Positions 1 to 6,906 of a DNA stretch of 14,304 nt are shown here, piece by piece. Position 1 is the first letter of the stretch; every line of letters starts with the position of its first letter. A program made the position numbers and the translations under genes. Below the pieces are notes generated by a model. That model had not been told where the DNA came from, made no database searches, and saw nothing but the letters and a program-made list of their open reading frames with translations. This stretch comes from an uncultured Clostridia bacterium (GTDB lineage: Bacteria; Bacillota; Clostridia; Oscillospirales; Acutalibacteraceae), in assembly GCA_946539105.1 (NCBI GenBank), contig CAMNHG010000027.1, positions 1 to 14,304 of the forward strand, written 5' to 3'.

Positions 1-697
1 CACTTATATATGTGATAAAATATGAAGTTAAATCATCTTCTCCTGCGGGTTCTACAGTCTGAGATTCTGTCGGAGGCGGATAATACTCTGTTGGCGGCGG
101 ATACCACGGCTCAACCCACGGATCTGTCTCATCGGGCGGTTCTTGCGTAACAGGCGGCTCTGCGGGGGAATCAGTGAGGGGTTGGGTATCACCGGAGGAA
201 GCTGTGGCGTTTTGAGCTTTATTGCCGTTACCATTGTTCTGTGTTCCTCCGCGAGCCGCCTGACGGTTCGCGCTTTGTCTGCCGGGCTTAGCCGCTGTAT
301 TATTATCACCGGAATTTCCGCCGCTTTCGGATGGCTCGGTAACTGCCGGTGAAGCACTGTTATCCGTGCCGAATATTACGGGAAGATTATCAGTCGGAGC
401 GGTGTAACCGCCCGTGCCGTTTGGAATTGTGTCGTCCGGCGTTACGGAATAACCGGAACTGTAGTCTGTGTTTGGCTTGGTAAGATTAACATTGTTTTTG
501 CCTACTCCGAAAATCATTGTGAGCGTTACCGCAAAACCCATAACCACGCACGCCGCAATTACAGCCGCATAGCGGTATAAGAGTATCGGTGCAGGCTTTT
601 TATGCTCTTTTGAGGGGATTTCGAGCGCGTTTTGTACCCAGCTTTCGGGGAAGTCGATTTTTATATCTTTTAGTTTTTCAAAATCAAATTCATTCAC
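1..697 (-). CDS. Putative membrane-anchored anti-sigma factor (partial, C-terminus off window)
   Basis: This open frame runs off the left edge, so only the first ~232 residues are seen. It has a ~35-residue N-terminal part rich in charged residues (FDFEKLKDIKIDFPESW), one hydrophobic segment at about residues 44-65 (AAVIAACVVMGFAVTLTMIFGV), then a long low-complexity outer region rich in Ser, Thr, Asn, Gly and Pro. Near the edge are two close PPPTE motifs. No zinc-finger (HxxxCxxC) anti-sigma motif and no CBM are visible. It overlaps the ECF sigma gene by 8 nt. I chose the GTG at 697 because a perfect GGAGGTGAT ribosome binding site inside the sigma gene lies 8 nt upstream of it; an in-frame ATG at 703 sits only 2 nt from GGAGG. 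Translational coupling, topology and position suggest it holds the sigma factor at the membrane, but this is inference: no anti-sigma domain is recognised. Confidence 0.7.
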   Translation of the reverse strand, partial: MNEFDFEKLKDIKIDFPESWVQNALEIPSKEHKKPAPILLYRYAAVIAACVVMGFAVTLTMIFGVGKNNVNLTKPNTDYSSGYSVTPDDTIPNGTGGYTAPTDNLPVIFGTDNSASPAVTEPSESGGNSGDNNTAAKPGRQSANRQAARGGTQNNGNGNKAQNATASSGDTQPLTDSPAEPPVTQEPPDETDPWVEPWYPPPTEYYPPPTESQTVEPAGEDDLTSYFITYIS

Positions 698-1178
698 GCT
701 CATCACCTCCGTAAATCGACTTTAGCTTTTCGCGTCCGCGCTTAAGGCGGGTTTTGACCGTGTTTTCGTTAATTTTGAGGATTTCGGCGATATCTTTGAC
801 TGTACACTGCTCACAGTAGTGCAGATACAAAACCTCGCGGTACTTTTGAGGGGTTTTTAAAAGTGCCCAGAGGACGTCGTTTGTATCGTCGGTAAAGTAG
901 GTTTCCTCTCTGTTAACGTTTTTAAGGGGTATAAAAAGTTTGTTTTTTCTGACGCAGGATACGCACTCGTTAATCGCAACGCGTATAAGCCAGGCTTTAA
1001 GGTGATTTTCGCCGGTAAATTGGGGTGAATTGGTAAACAGCTTGACAAACGTGTTTTGAAAACAGTCTTCAGCGTCTGCATAATTCTGTAATCGAATTAT
1101 GCAAATATTTGCAACGGCTTGGCTGTATTTACGCACAATCTGCTCATACGTCAAACCGGCATATAGTTTTTCCGGCAT
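690..1178 (-). CDS. RNA polymerase sigma factor, ECF (sigma-70) family
   Basis: A 162-residue ECF sigma factor. Region 2 spans about residues 14-80, with the acidic DAEDCFQNTFVKLF stretch (residues 35-48) and the KAWLIRVAINECVSCVRKNK stretch. Region 4 spans about residues 105-155, with PQKYREVLYLHYCEQCTVKDIAEILKI leading into the helix-turn-helix NENTVKTRLKRGREKLK. The length is normal for the family, and there is no extra C-terminal domain. AGGGGTGAT just upstream of the ATG at 1178 is the ribosome binding site. The gene overlaps the membrane protein after it, the usual arrangement of an ECF sigma factor with its anti-sigma partner. A TGAAAC/CGTT pair upstream may be an autoregulated promoter. 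The regulon is unknown. The neighbouring starch genes are possible targets, but they end in their own terminator before this gene, and I see no matching promoter in front of them. Confidence 0.92.
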   Translation of the reverse strand: MPEKLYAGLTYEQIVRKYSQAVANICIIRLQNYADAEDCFQNTFVKLFTNSPQFTGENHLKAWLIRVAINECVSCVRKNKLFIPLKNVNREETYFTDDTNDVLWALLKTPQKYREVLYLHYCEQCTVKDIAEILKINENTVKTRLKRGREKLKSIYGGDERE

Positions 1179-1198
1179 TTTATCACCCCTCTATATAT

Positions 1199-1228
1199 AA
1201 AACGCCTGAGAGGGCGTTTTTGGTTTCA
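1199..1228 (-). promoter_or_regulatory. Candidate ECF-type promoter overlapping a hairpin, upstream of the sigma gene
   Basis: Reading the minus strand, TGAAAC (1228-1223) lies 18 nt before CGTTTT (1204-1199). These resemble the GAAAC -35 and CGT -10 elements of ECF-dependent promoters, though the spacer is 1-2 nt longer than usual. The start would give a very short leader ending in the AGGGGTGAT ribosome binding site. The same stretch forms a perfect 8-bp hairpin (AAAACGCC/GGCGTTTT, loop of 6 nt at 1207-1212), so it could instead be a weak terminator or leader structure. Confidence 0.3.
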
Positions 1229-1261
1229 TTATTTTTTGAGAAAACTTAAAAATTATGAGAA

Positions 1262-1296
1262 AAGTAAAATGAGCCGCCGACCGAGGTCAGCAGCTC
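1262..1296 (-). terminator. Terminator of the amylase gene
   Basis: On the minus strand, GAGCTGCTGACC pairs with GGTCGGCGGCTC (12 bp, two of them G-U) around a 2-nt loop, followed by ATTTTACTTTTC. It lies 20 bp after the amylase stop codon and separates the starch genes from the sigma operon. Confidence 0.75.
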
Positions 1297-1315
1297 ATTG
1301 TTTGCTGTAAAAATA

Positions 1316-3700
1316 TTACTTGAGATATGTTGTTGTATTGCCGATTTTTCCGCTGATTCCCTTGAATCCTGTAGCGCAGCATACATATACTCTCATATTA
1401 GCCGCTCCAATGGAGGGAACTGTGAGGGTGTTGTTTGTAACGTTAACAACATCGCCTGTAACAGCGTCGATGTACTTGCCGTTGGGAACATTGTTGAATG
1501 TCGCGCCGCCGGAGATTGTTACACACGCGAGGCTGTCGGTTGAGCTGTCGGTGTAACGGCGGATATACGCGATATTGCCCGAAGCAACTGCGTACTGTCC
1601 TTTTTGGAGAGCAGGAACTGCTCTGCGGATAGCGTTGAGCTTCATCAAATGCTGTGCGAGCGGCTTATTAAGCGTATTTGCAACTGTGCCGGAAGCTGTG
1701 TACTTACTGAAATCGGTTGCGTTAACGTCGCCCTCGAGGTAGTCGCCGTAGTAAGCTCTGCCTGAGTTTTCAAGCGAAATCAATGTGCCCTTATCAATAA
1801 GCTCGCCCTTCTTGAACTCTACCTCGGAGCCGTAGTAAACGCACGGGATTCCGCGGAAGGTGAACATAAGGTCAAGGTTTTCTGCCCAAGTCTGAGTACC
1901 GCCTGTAAAGCGTGTGAACTCGTCGGGCTGCTCGGGAGCATAGTCATGAGAATCAACGTACATTACGTTGTATGTAGCGTCGTTGTAATACTTATCGGAA
2001 GCCTTTGCAACACCGAACGCACTGCTTGCCGAGCCGAACATTCTGTGCATTGTAAAGTCGATTGCTTCCATACCCGAAGCCTTTGAACGGTCAGGCTTGT
2101 GATAGGTTACTCCGCTGAGCGTAGCGTTTGTCGAGGTCGGCTGACTGCTGGGGTTATCCTCGGTCTTGTAGTGATCGAAGGTGAGGTTCATATTGGCGTT
2201 AATGTCCTCAGCCGTTGTACCCCAATGCCAGCTGTTAGCCCACTTAGAATTGCTCTCTTTCCATGTGTAGTAGGGAGCTGATTCCTCCGCGTGACCGCGG
2301 TACCAAACCTCGGTATAGCGTGTGCAGATTTCGCCGAACATAAGGAAGTTGGGCTTGCCTGCAGCCTTTGCGGCGTCGTGGAGCTGGTCGTTGAACATCA
2401 TATTAAGCGTTAAGCGCGGAATGTGCCTTACGGTATCAACACGGAAGCCGTCAACGCCCATTTCAATGTACTTGCTGTAGGCGTCAACTACGTGCTCTGC
2501 AACTGCGGGGTTCTCGGTGTTGAGGTCAACGCAGTCGCCTGCAATCTGCGAGAACTTGGTTGTCCAGTCGTCGTAGTTAGGATTCTGGAAATAACCGGTG
2601 TGGTAGTAGTTGTTCGGGTTATAAGTCTCGCTTGTCGAGATTTTAGTCATCTCGTAATCCTTTGTCTCGGGAATACCGGTTGTACCGTTGCCGACATTGC
2701 CGGGATAGGTTACGTTCTTCATCAGGTTCAGTCTCTGCTGATACTGAGTTCCGGGCTGCTGCTTCCAGTAATCCTCGGGAGAGCTCAGTCCGTAGGTTTT
2801 GAGCAGGTAATCTGTGGGAACCATTGAATCCTCAAGGCTTGCCATATCCTTGGTAGTGTCCTTCTCAAAGAGCGGACAGAAGTATGATTCGCCGAAGTTA
2901 CCGGTGTGCTGGAGAACAACGTCCTGATAAATCTTCATACCCTTCTGGTGAACGGCGTGGATAAGATCCTGATAATCAAAATCGTCGCTCTCGTAACGGT
3001 AATCAACCGTGCCAAAGTCCATAGCGTGGTAGCCATGGTAGTCGTAACCCGAGGCGTTTGTAACAACGGGAGTTACCCAGATTGCGTTAAAGCCGAGCGC
3101 CTTGATATAGTCGAGCTTATCGGCAAGACCCTTGAAGTCGCCGCGCCAAGCCGGGTCGGAATCGGGGTTGTTAGCGTTGCTGTCGTCCCAGCAGTGAACA
3201 TCGTTGCCGGTGTCGCCGTTATAAAAACGGGTTGTCATTACAAAGTAGAGTGTATCCTCACGCGGATCTGAGCTGTCGATAGGGTCTGTCTGGTCGGGAT
3301 CGTACTTTGACCACTTGCCGTTGTCAAACCACCACTCCTGAGTGCCGCCCTCGGCAGCAGTGAGCTTTTGCTCCTTGGAGTACTGCTTGCCGTCTGCTCC
3401 GGTGATTAGCGCGTTAACCTTTGTAACGCCTGTAACAGTGTAGTTGAACCATTCGCCCGAGGCAGTCATTTTCTCGCCCGGGTAGGATTTGGACATCGCC
3501 TTGTTGGTGGGGAGCGAGTTCCAAAGGTAAATGTAAGGTTGTGTAAGGCCGTCCTGCCTTGCGTGAACTATAATCTGCTCATTAGCTGAAACCTCTTCGG
3601 CGTCATCTTGAGAAACCGCCGCTGAGGTTGTAATAATACCAACCGAAATTGCAATGATTAAAGCCAACAGGACAGCGCATATCTTTTTAGCTTGCGTCAT
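1316..3700 (-). CDS. Secreted GH13 alpha-amylase with N-terminal CBM26-like module
   Basis: A 794-residue secreted enzyme predicted to cut internal alpha-1,4 bonds of starch. Residues 1-28 form a signal peptide. Residues ~42-133 look like a CBM26-type starch-binding module (YIYLW at 56-60, YPGEKM at 73-78, WWFDNGKW). The GH13 catalytic domain starts near residue 149. Its conserved regions are I, DVVLQH (260-265, Gln in place of the usual Asn); II, GFRVDTVRH with nucleophile D422; III, GEI with acid/base E457; IV, YVDSHD with D586. All three catalytic acids are present. An insertion-rich domain B lies between regions I and II. A beta domain of ~90 residues ends the protein, with no dockerin and no wall anchor. 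The gene follows the CBM/dockerin gene by 47 nt with ribosome binding site AGGGGGTAA, so co-transcription is likely. Alpha-amylase is the best call; the exact GH13 subfamily and product pattern (amylase, pullulanase or maltogenic) cannot be fixed by eye. Confidence 0.93.
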   Translation of the reverse strand: MTQAKKICAVLLALIIAISVGIITTSAAVSQDDAEEVSANEQIIVHARQDGLTQPYIYLWNSLPTNKAMSKSYPGEKMTASGEWFNYTVTGVTKVNALITGADGKQYSKEQKLTAAEGGTQEWWFDNGKWSKYDPDQTDPIDSSDPREDTLYFVMTTRFYNGDTGNDVHCWDDSNANNPDSDPAWRGDFKGLADKLDYIKALGFNAIWVTPVVTNASGYDYHGYHAMDFGTVDYRYESDDFDYQDLIHAVHQKGMKIYQDVVLQHTGNFGESYFCPLFEKDTTKDMASLEDSMVPTDYLLKTYGLSSPEDYWKQQPGTQYQQRLNLMKNVTYPGNVGNGTTGIPETKDYEMTKISTSETYNPNNYYHTGYFQNPNYDDWTTKFSQIAGDCVDLNTENPAVAEHVVDAYSKYIEMGVDGFRVDTVRHIPRLTLNMMFNDQLHDAAKAAGKPNFLMFGEICTRYTEVWYRGHAEESAPYYTWKESNSKWANSWHWGTTAEDINANMNLTFDHYKTEDNPSSQPTSTNATLSGVTYHKPDRSKASGMEAIDFTMHRMFGSASSAFGVAKASDKYYNDATYNVMYVDSHDYAPEQPDEFTRFTGGTQTWAENLDLMFTFRGIPCVYYGSEVEFKKGELIDKGTLISLENSGRAYYGDYLEGDVNATDFSKYTASGTVANTLNKPLAQHLMKLNAIRRAVPALQKGQYAVASGNIAYIRRYTDSSTDSLACVTISGGATFNNVPNGKYIDAVTGDVVNVTNNTLTVPSIGAANMRVYVCCATGFKGISGKIGNTTTYLK

Positions 3701-3747
3701 AATTTACCCCCTGAAGGTTAATCTGAATATATTTTTCTTTAATGGAA

Positions 3748-5352
3748 TTATTTTAAGAGTGCCTGCTGAATAAGAGTTGCGTCGAGAACGGTGATTTTGC
3801 CGTCGCCGCTCATATCCGCAAGTGCGATATTAATATCCTTAGCCTCTTCATACTCCGCTACGTGCATCTGAACGTATGTTGCGTCCTTGATGTTGAAGTA
3901 ATGGTCCATATTAGCGTCGCCCTTGTTGTAGCCCGACGGAGTTGTGGGCTGAGGTGTTGTTGTAACGGGAGCGGTTGTAGCAACAGGAGTTGTAGGCTTA
4001 GCTGTTGTGGGCTGCTCCGCTGTAACGGGCTGAGTCGGGATAGGACCGTCCGCTGTAGCGGTGTAGTTGTAGGTCTTTGTAACCGTTGAGTTGTCGGAAG
4101 CCTGTACATATACGTTAACAACGTAGTTACCTGCCATTGTGGGGGTGAACTGATATGTGTTGTTAAGTGTGTAGTAAGGAGTGTTCTTTACACCGTTGGG
4201 ATCGGTAACGATGTACTTGTAGAACAGCAGGTTTGTACCTGTCTTACCGCCGCCGGCGTTAACCGTAACGGTGTTTGCAACGCCTGCCTTGATAATGTTG
4301 AGGTTAGCAGGAGTTACGCTCTTGATAATCGGCTTTGTAACCGAAGAATCGTCTGCAACTGTGAGCGCGAGTGTACGGCTGTTCTCGTTACCTGCGGTAT
4401 CCTTGAAGTCAAACGTAATTGTGTAGCTGCCTGCGGCTGACGGAGTCCATGTTACGGACTTTGCGGTGCTGAAGTTAGAGATAACCGATGTACCGCCGCC
4501 GGCGTTTGTTACCGAGAACTTGTAGTAAACGGTTGCGCCGTTTATGTTTTTAGCCTCGGCACTGAGAGTTACATCCATTCCGGGGTAGATGTCGCTTGAA
4601 GGATCGGCTGTGTAGGAGCTTACGCGAAGGTCGCTTGTGTCGTAAACCTTCCATGTGCCGCCGTCGTAAATCTGTCCGTCATGCGCTGTGAGGTCGGTTG
4701 TTTGGCTTTGACCGTTGTTGCTGAAAATACAGTTTGCGTATTTCTTTGAAGCGGTGTACATCCAAACGTCATCGTCAACCTTTGTCATAGCCTTGCCGGG
4801 CCAGCTGCTGTTGCTGTCCGAAGAGCTGTTCCACATATAGCAGTACGGCGATGACCAGTTATCATTGTTCTTATAATAAACTGTTGTGCCTGTTGATGTA
4901 GAACCGCCGCTTGTTGTAGGCTGAACCGCGGAGGTTGTTGCGGTAGAACCGCCGGCTGAGGTAGTCTCCTGAGGAGCGTCAGCGTATGCTGACCATGTAC
5001 CCGCCTTGAGGTCGTAAATCTGACCGCTCTTGCCCGGATAAGTTAGGTCGGTCGTCTGGTTGTCACTGCCGCCGCTGCCGTTGTTGAAAATCACCTTGTC
5101 AAAGGCCTTGGTAATCTTGTAAGAATAAACGTTATCCTTAACAAGCGTCATTTTTACGCCCGGCCATGCGGCATTGTTGCCGAGGCTGTCGCTCCACATA
5201 TAGCAATATACATTGCTCCAGCCGTTGTTTAGCTTAACATAGACCGTATCCCCGGCGGCAGCGAAAGCACTTACAGTGCCTACGAGAACCGCGGAAACAA
5301 TCAGGGCTAAACACAGAACAAGACATAAAAATTTGTGTTGTTTCTTTGCCAT
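3748..5352 (-). CDS. Secreted starch-binding dockerin protein (CBM26 x2, Ig-like x2, dockerin)
   Basis: A 534-residue non-catalytic protein. Order: signal peptide (1-31, ending VSAFA); CBM26-like module 1 (~35-122; Y49, Y51, W53, W63-P-G); Ser/Thr/Gly linker; CBM26-like module 2 (~156-238; Y170, Y172, W174, W184-P-G); two Ig-like beta domains (~245-333 and ~340-432); Thr/Pro linker (~438-473); dockerin (~476-534). The dockerin has two calcium loops, D479-N481-D483-D489 and D513-S515-D517-D524, each followed by an AT-containing helix. It would bind starch and plug into a cohesin scaffoldin on the cell surface, like the non-catalytic starch-adherence proteins of R. bromii (inferred relationship). 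An upstream in-frame start (5403) would add 17 residues. I prefer the ATG at 5352 because GGAGG lies 8 nt before it and the signal peptide begins there with MAKKQHK. It is the first gene of the pair with the amylase. Confidence 0.9.
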   Translation of the reverse strand: MAKKQHKFLCLVLCLALIVSAVLVGTVSAFAAAGDTVYVKLNNGWSNVYCYMWSDSLGNNAAWPGVKMTLVKDNVYSYKITKAFDKVIFNNGSGGSDNQTTDLTYPGKSGQIYDLKAGTWSAYADAPQETTSAGGSTATTSAVQPTTSGGSTSTGTTVYYKNNDNWSSPYCYMWNSSSDSNSSWPGKAMTKVDDDVWMYTASKKYANCIFSNNGQSQTTDLTAHDGQIYDGGTWKVYDTSDLRVSSYTADPSSDIYPGMDVTLSAEAKNINGATVYYKFSVTNAGGGTSVISNFSTAKSVTWTPSAAGSYTITFDFKDTAGNENSRTLALTVADDSSVTKPIIKSVTPANLNIIKAGVANTVTVNAGGGKTGTNLLFYKYIVTDPNGVKNTPYYTLNNTYQFTPTMAGNYVVNVYVQASDNSTVTKTYNYTATADGPIPTQPVTAEQPTTAKPTTPVATTAPVTTTPQPTTPSGYNKGDANMDHYFNIKDATYVQMHVAEYEEAKDINIALADMSGDGKITVLDATLIQQALLK

Positions 5353-5401
5353 AATATGTCCCTCCATAGCATAGAATTTTTGCGAAAATACCATTTTCCG
5401 C

Positions 5402-5452
5402 ATTATACATATTTAGTTTACAATAAATGCGATTTCTAATTTTTCTATTATA
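5402..5452 (-). promoter_or_regulatory. Candidate promoter region of the starch-binding/amylase pair
   Basis: Two perfect TATAAT -10 boxes occur on the minus strand at 5407-5402 and 5452-5447, 50 and 95 bp upstream of the start codon. Neither has a convincing TTGACA-like box at 17 bp, which may mean an activator is needed. The surrounding DNA (5404-5530) is AT-rich and otherwise featureless. Confidence 0.45.
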
Positions 5453-5535
5453 GAATTATGTTGTTTTTCGACTGCCAAAAATACGCTCTTCTTTTTGTAT
5501 AAATTGCTAATTGCTTTATGCAACATTACGAAAAC

Positions 5536-5575
5536 AAAGCTCCCGAATTTGTTTAGGCAAATTTCGAGAGCTTTT
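5536..5575 (-). terminator. Terminator after rarA
   Basis: AAAGCTCTCGAAATTTG pairs with CAAATTCGGGAGCTTT (one bulge, one G-U) around a 6-nt loop, and GTTTTC follows on the minus strand. It lies 6 bp past the rarA stop. The plus strand ends in six T, so it can also stop transcription in that direction. Confidence 0.8.
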
Positions 5576-5580
5576 TTGGT

Positions 5581-6849
5581 TTATTTTTCATTTTTAATCC
5601 TGTCCCAATACGCCTTGAACGCCTGCTCGTTTTTGTTGTCGCCGAAGGTGTAATATTTTCTGTCCTTTATCGCGTCGGGCAGGTACTGCTGATAGGTGTA
5701 GTGATTGGGGTAGTCGTGCGGATAAATGTAGTGCTGACCTTTGTTTGGGTTGTCCTCGCCGTCGTAGTGCATATTTTGAAGCTGTCGCGGAACGGGGCCT
5801 GAGTTTCCGCGTCGGATATCGCCCAAAGCCGCGTCGATTGCGGCTGCACCCGAGTTTGATTTTGGCGCGTTGCAGACCATAATAACCGCGTCGGCAAGCG
5901 GAATCCTCGCCTCGGGAAGTCCGACCGCCTGAGCTATGTCTACACAGGCCTTTACAATCGGGATAACCTGAGGATAGGCAAGCCCGACGTCCTCGCAGGC
6001 GCAGACCATAAGTCTTCTGCACGCGCTCGGTAAATCGCCTGCCTCAAGCAGTCTGCCGAGATAATGCAGTGCCGCGTCGGGATCTGAGCCGCGCATACTT
6101 TTTTGATAAGCCGAGACAATATCGTAATGCTCGTCGCCGTCTCTGTCATAGCGCATTGAGCTTTTCTGAACGAGCTGCTCGGCGATTTCGACGGTAATTT
6201 TCTTTACACCGTTCACGGTATCGGCGGCTATGGCGGACAGTTCAAGCGCGTTGAGTGCTTTGCGGACGTCGCCGCCGCAGCCCGTAGCAATTTTCTTCGC
6301 AGCTCCATCGCACAGCTCAACCTGTGTTCCCTGTTCTTCGCCGAGCAGCTTTGCCGCGCGGTAAAGTGCTTTTTCGACCTCTTCAGGCTCGACCGACTTG
6401 AACTCGAACACTGTACAACGGCTTAAAATAGCATTGTACACGTAAAAGTATGGGTTCTCGGTTGTTGAGGCAATAAGGGTGATGCTGCCGTTTTCAATGT
6501 ATTCGAGCAGGGTTTGCTGCTGCTTTTTGTTAAAATACTGAATCTCGTCAAGGTAAAGCAAAATTCCGTTTATGCCCTCAAAGGTATCGAGTCCCGATAC
6601 AATAGACTTGATGTCCGCTGTCGAGGCGGTTGTGCCGTTCAGCTTTTTAAGGGTTTTGCGGGTTTTATTGGCTATATATGTGGCGAGAGTCGTCTTGCCC
6701 ACGCCCGACGGACCGTAAAAAATAAGGTTCGGAATCTCACCGCTCTCCACAATTTTTCTGAGCGGCTTACCGGGAGCGAGCAAATGACGTTGACCGACGA
6801 TATCTTCTATCGAATCAGGTCTTAGTCTGTCTGCCAAGGGGTTGTTCAT
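5581..6849 (-). CDS. rarA: Replication-associated recombination protein A (AAA+ ATPase)
   Basis: A 422-residue AAA+ ATPase of the RarA/MgsA/WRNIP1 family, which acts at stalled replication forks with single-strand binding protein. Visible landmarks: N-terminal ADRLRPDSIEDIVGQRHLL; Walker A GPSGVGKT (46-53, with Ser-Gly-Val where many members have Pro-Gly-Thr); Walker B LLYLDE (97-102); sensor 1 STTEN (128-132); arginine-containing ILSRC (141-145); and a C-terminal domain with GHYIYP-like NKGQHYIYPHDYP (369-381) typical of the family. The length is normal. AGGTGAT precedes the ATG. It follows glyA by 57 nt with a hairpin in between, so it may be only partly co-transcribed with glyA. Clamp-loader subunits share the fold, but the C-terminal domain identifies RarA. 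Confidence 0.95.
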   Translation of the reverse strand: MNNPLADRLRPDSIEDIVGQRHLLAPGKPLRKIVESGEIPNLIFYGPSGVGKTTLATYIANKTRKTLKKLNGTTASTADIKSIVSGLDTFEGINGILLYLDEIQYFNKKQQQTLLEYIENGSITLIASTTENPYFYVYNAILSRCTVFEFKSVEPEEVEKALYRAAKLLGEEQGTQVELCDGAAKKIATGCGGDVRKALNALELSAIAADTVNGVKKITVEIAEQLVQKSSMRYDRDGDEHYDIVSAYQKSMRGSDPDAALHYLGRLLEAGDLPSACRRLMVCACEDVGLAYPQVIPIVKACVDIAQAVGLPEARIPLADAVIMVCNAPKSNSGAAAIDAALGDIRRGNSGPVPRQLQNMHYDGEDNPNKGQHYIYPHDYPNHYTYQQYLPDAIKDRKYYTFGDNKNEQAFKAYWDRIKNEK

Positions 6850-6859
6850 AAAATCACCT

Positions 6860-6887
6860 AAAAATTGCGGGCGAGCAGTGCTCGCCC
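6860..6887 (-). terminator. Hairpin between glyA and rarA
   Basis: A perfect 8-bp stem, GGGCGAGC/GCTCGCCC with a 3-nt loop, followed on the minus strand by GCAATTTTTAGG. It lies 20 bp past the glyA stop and just before the rarA ribosome binding site. It fits a leaky intrinsic terminator that lowers rarA expression relative to glyA. Confidence 0.6.
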
Positions 6888-6906
6888 ATTCAACTAAATC
6901 TTTTGA

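Noticed and set aside
2423..3271. Plus-strand frames of 134 and 121 residues opposite the amylase
   Set aside because: They are antisense to conserved GH13 coding sequence and have no signals of their own.
5353..5403. 17-residue N-terminal extension of the starch-binding protein
   Set aside because: It would put a charged stretch before a complete signal peptide and ignore the GGAGG site placed for the ATG at 5352.
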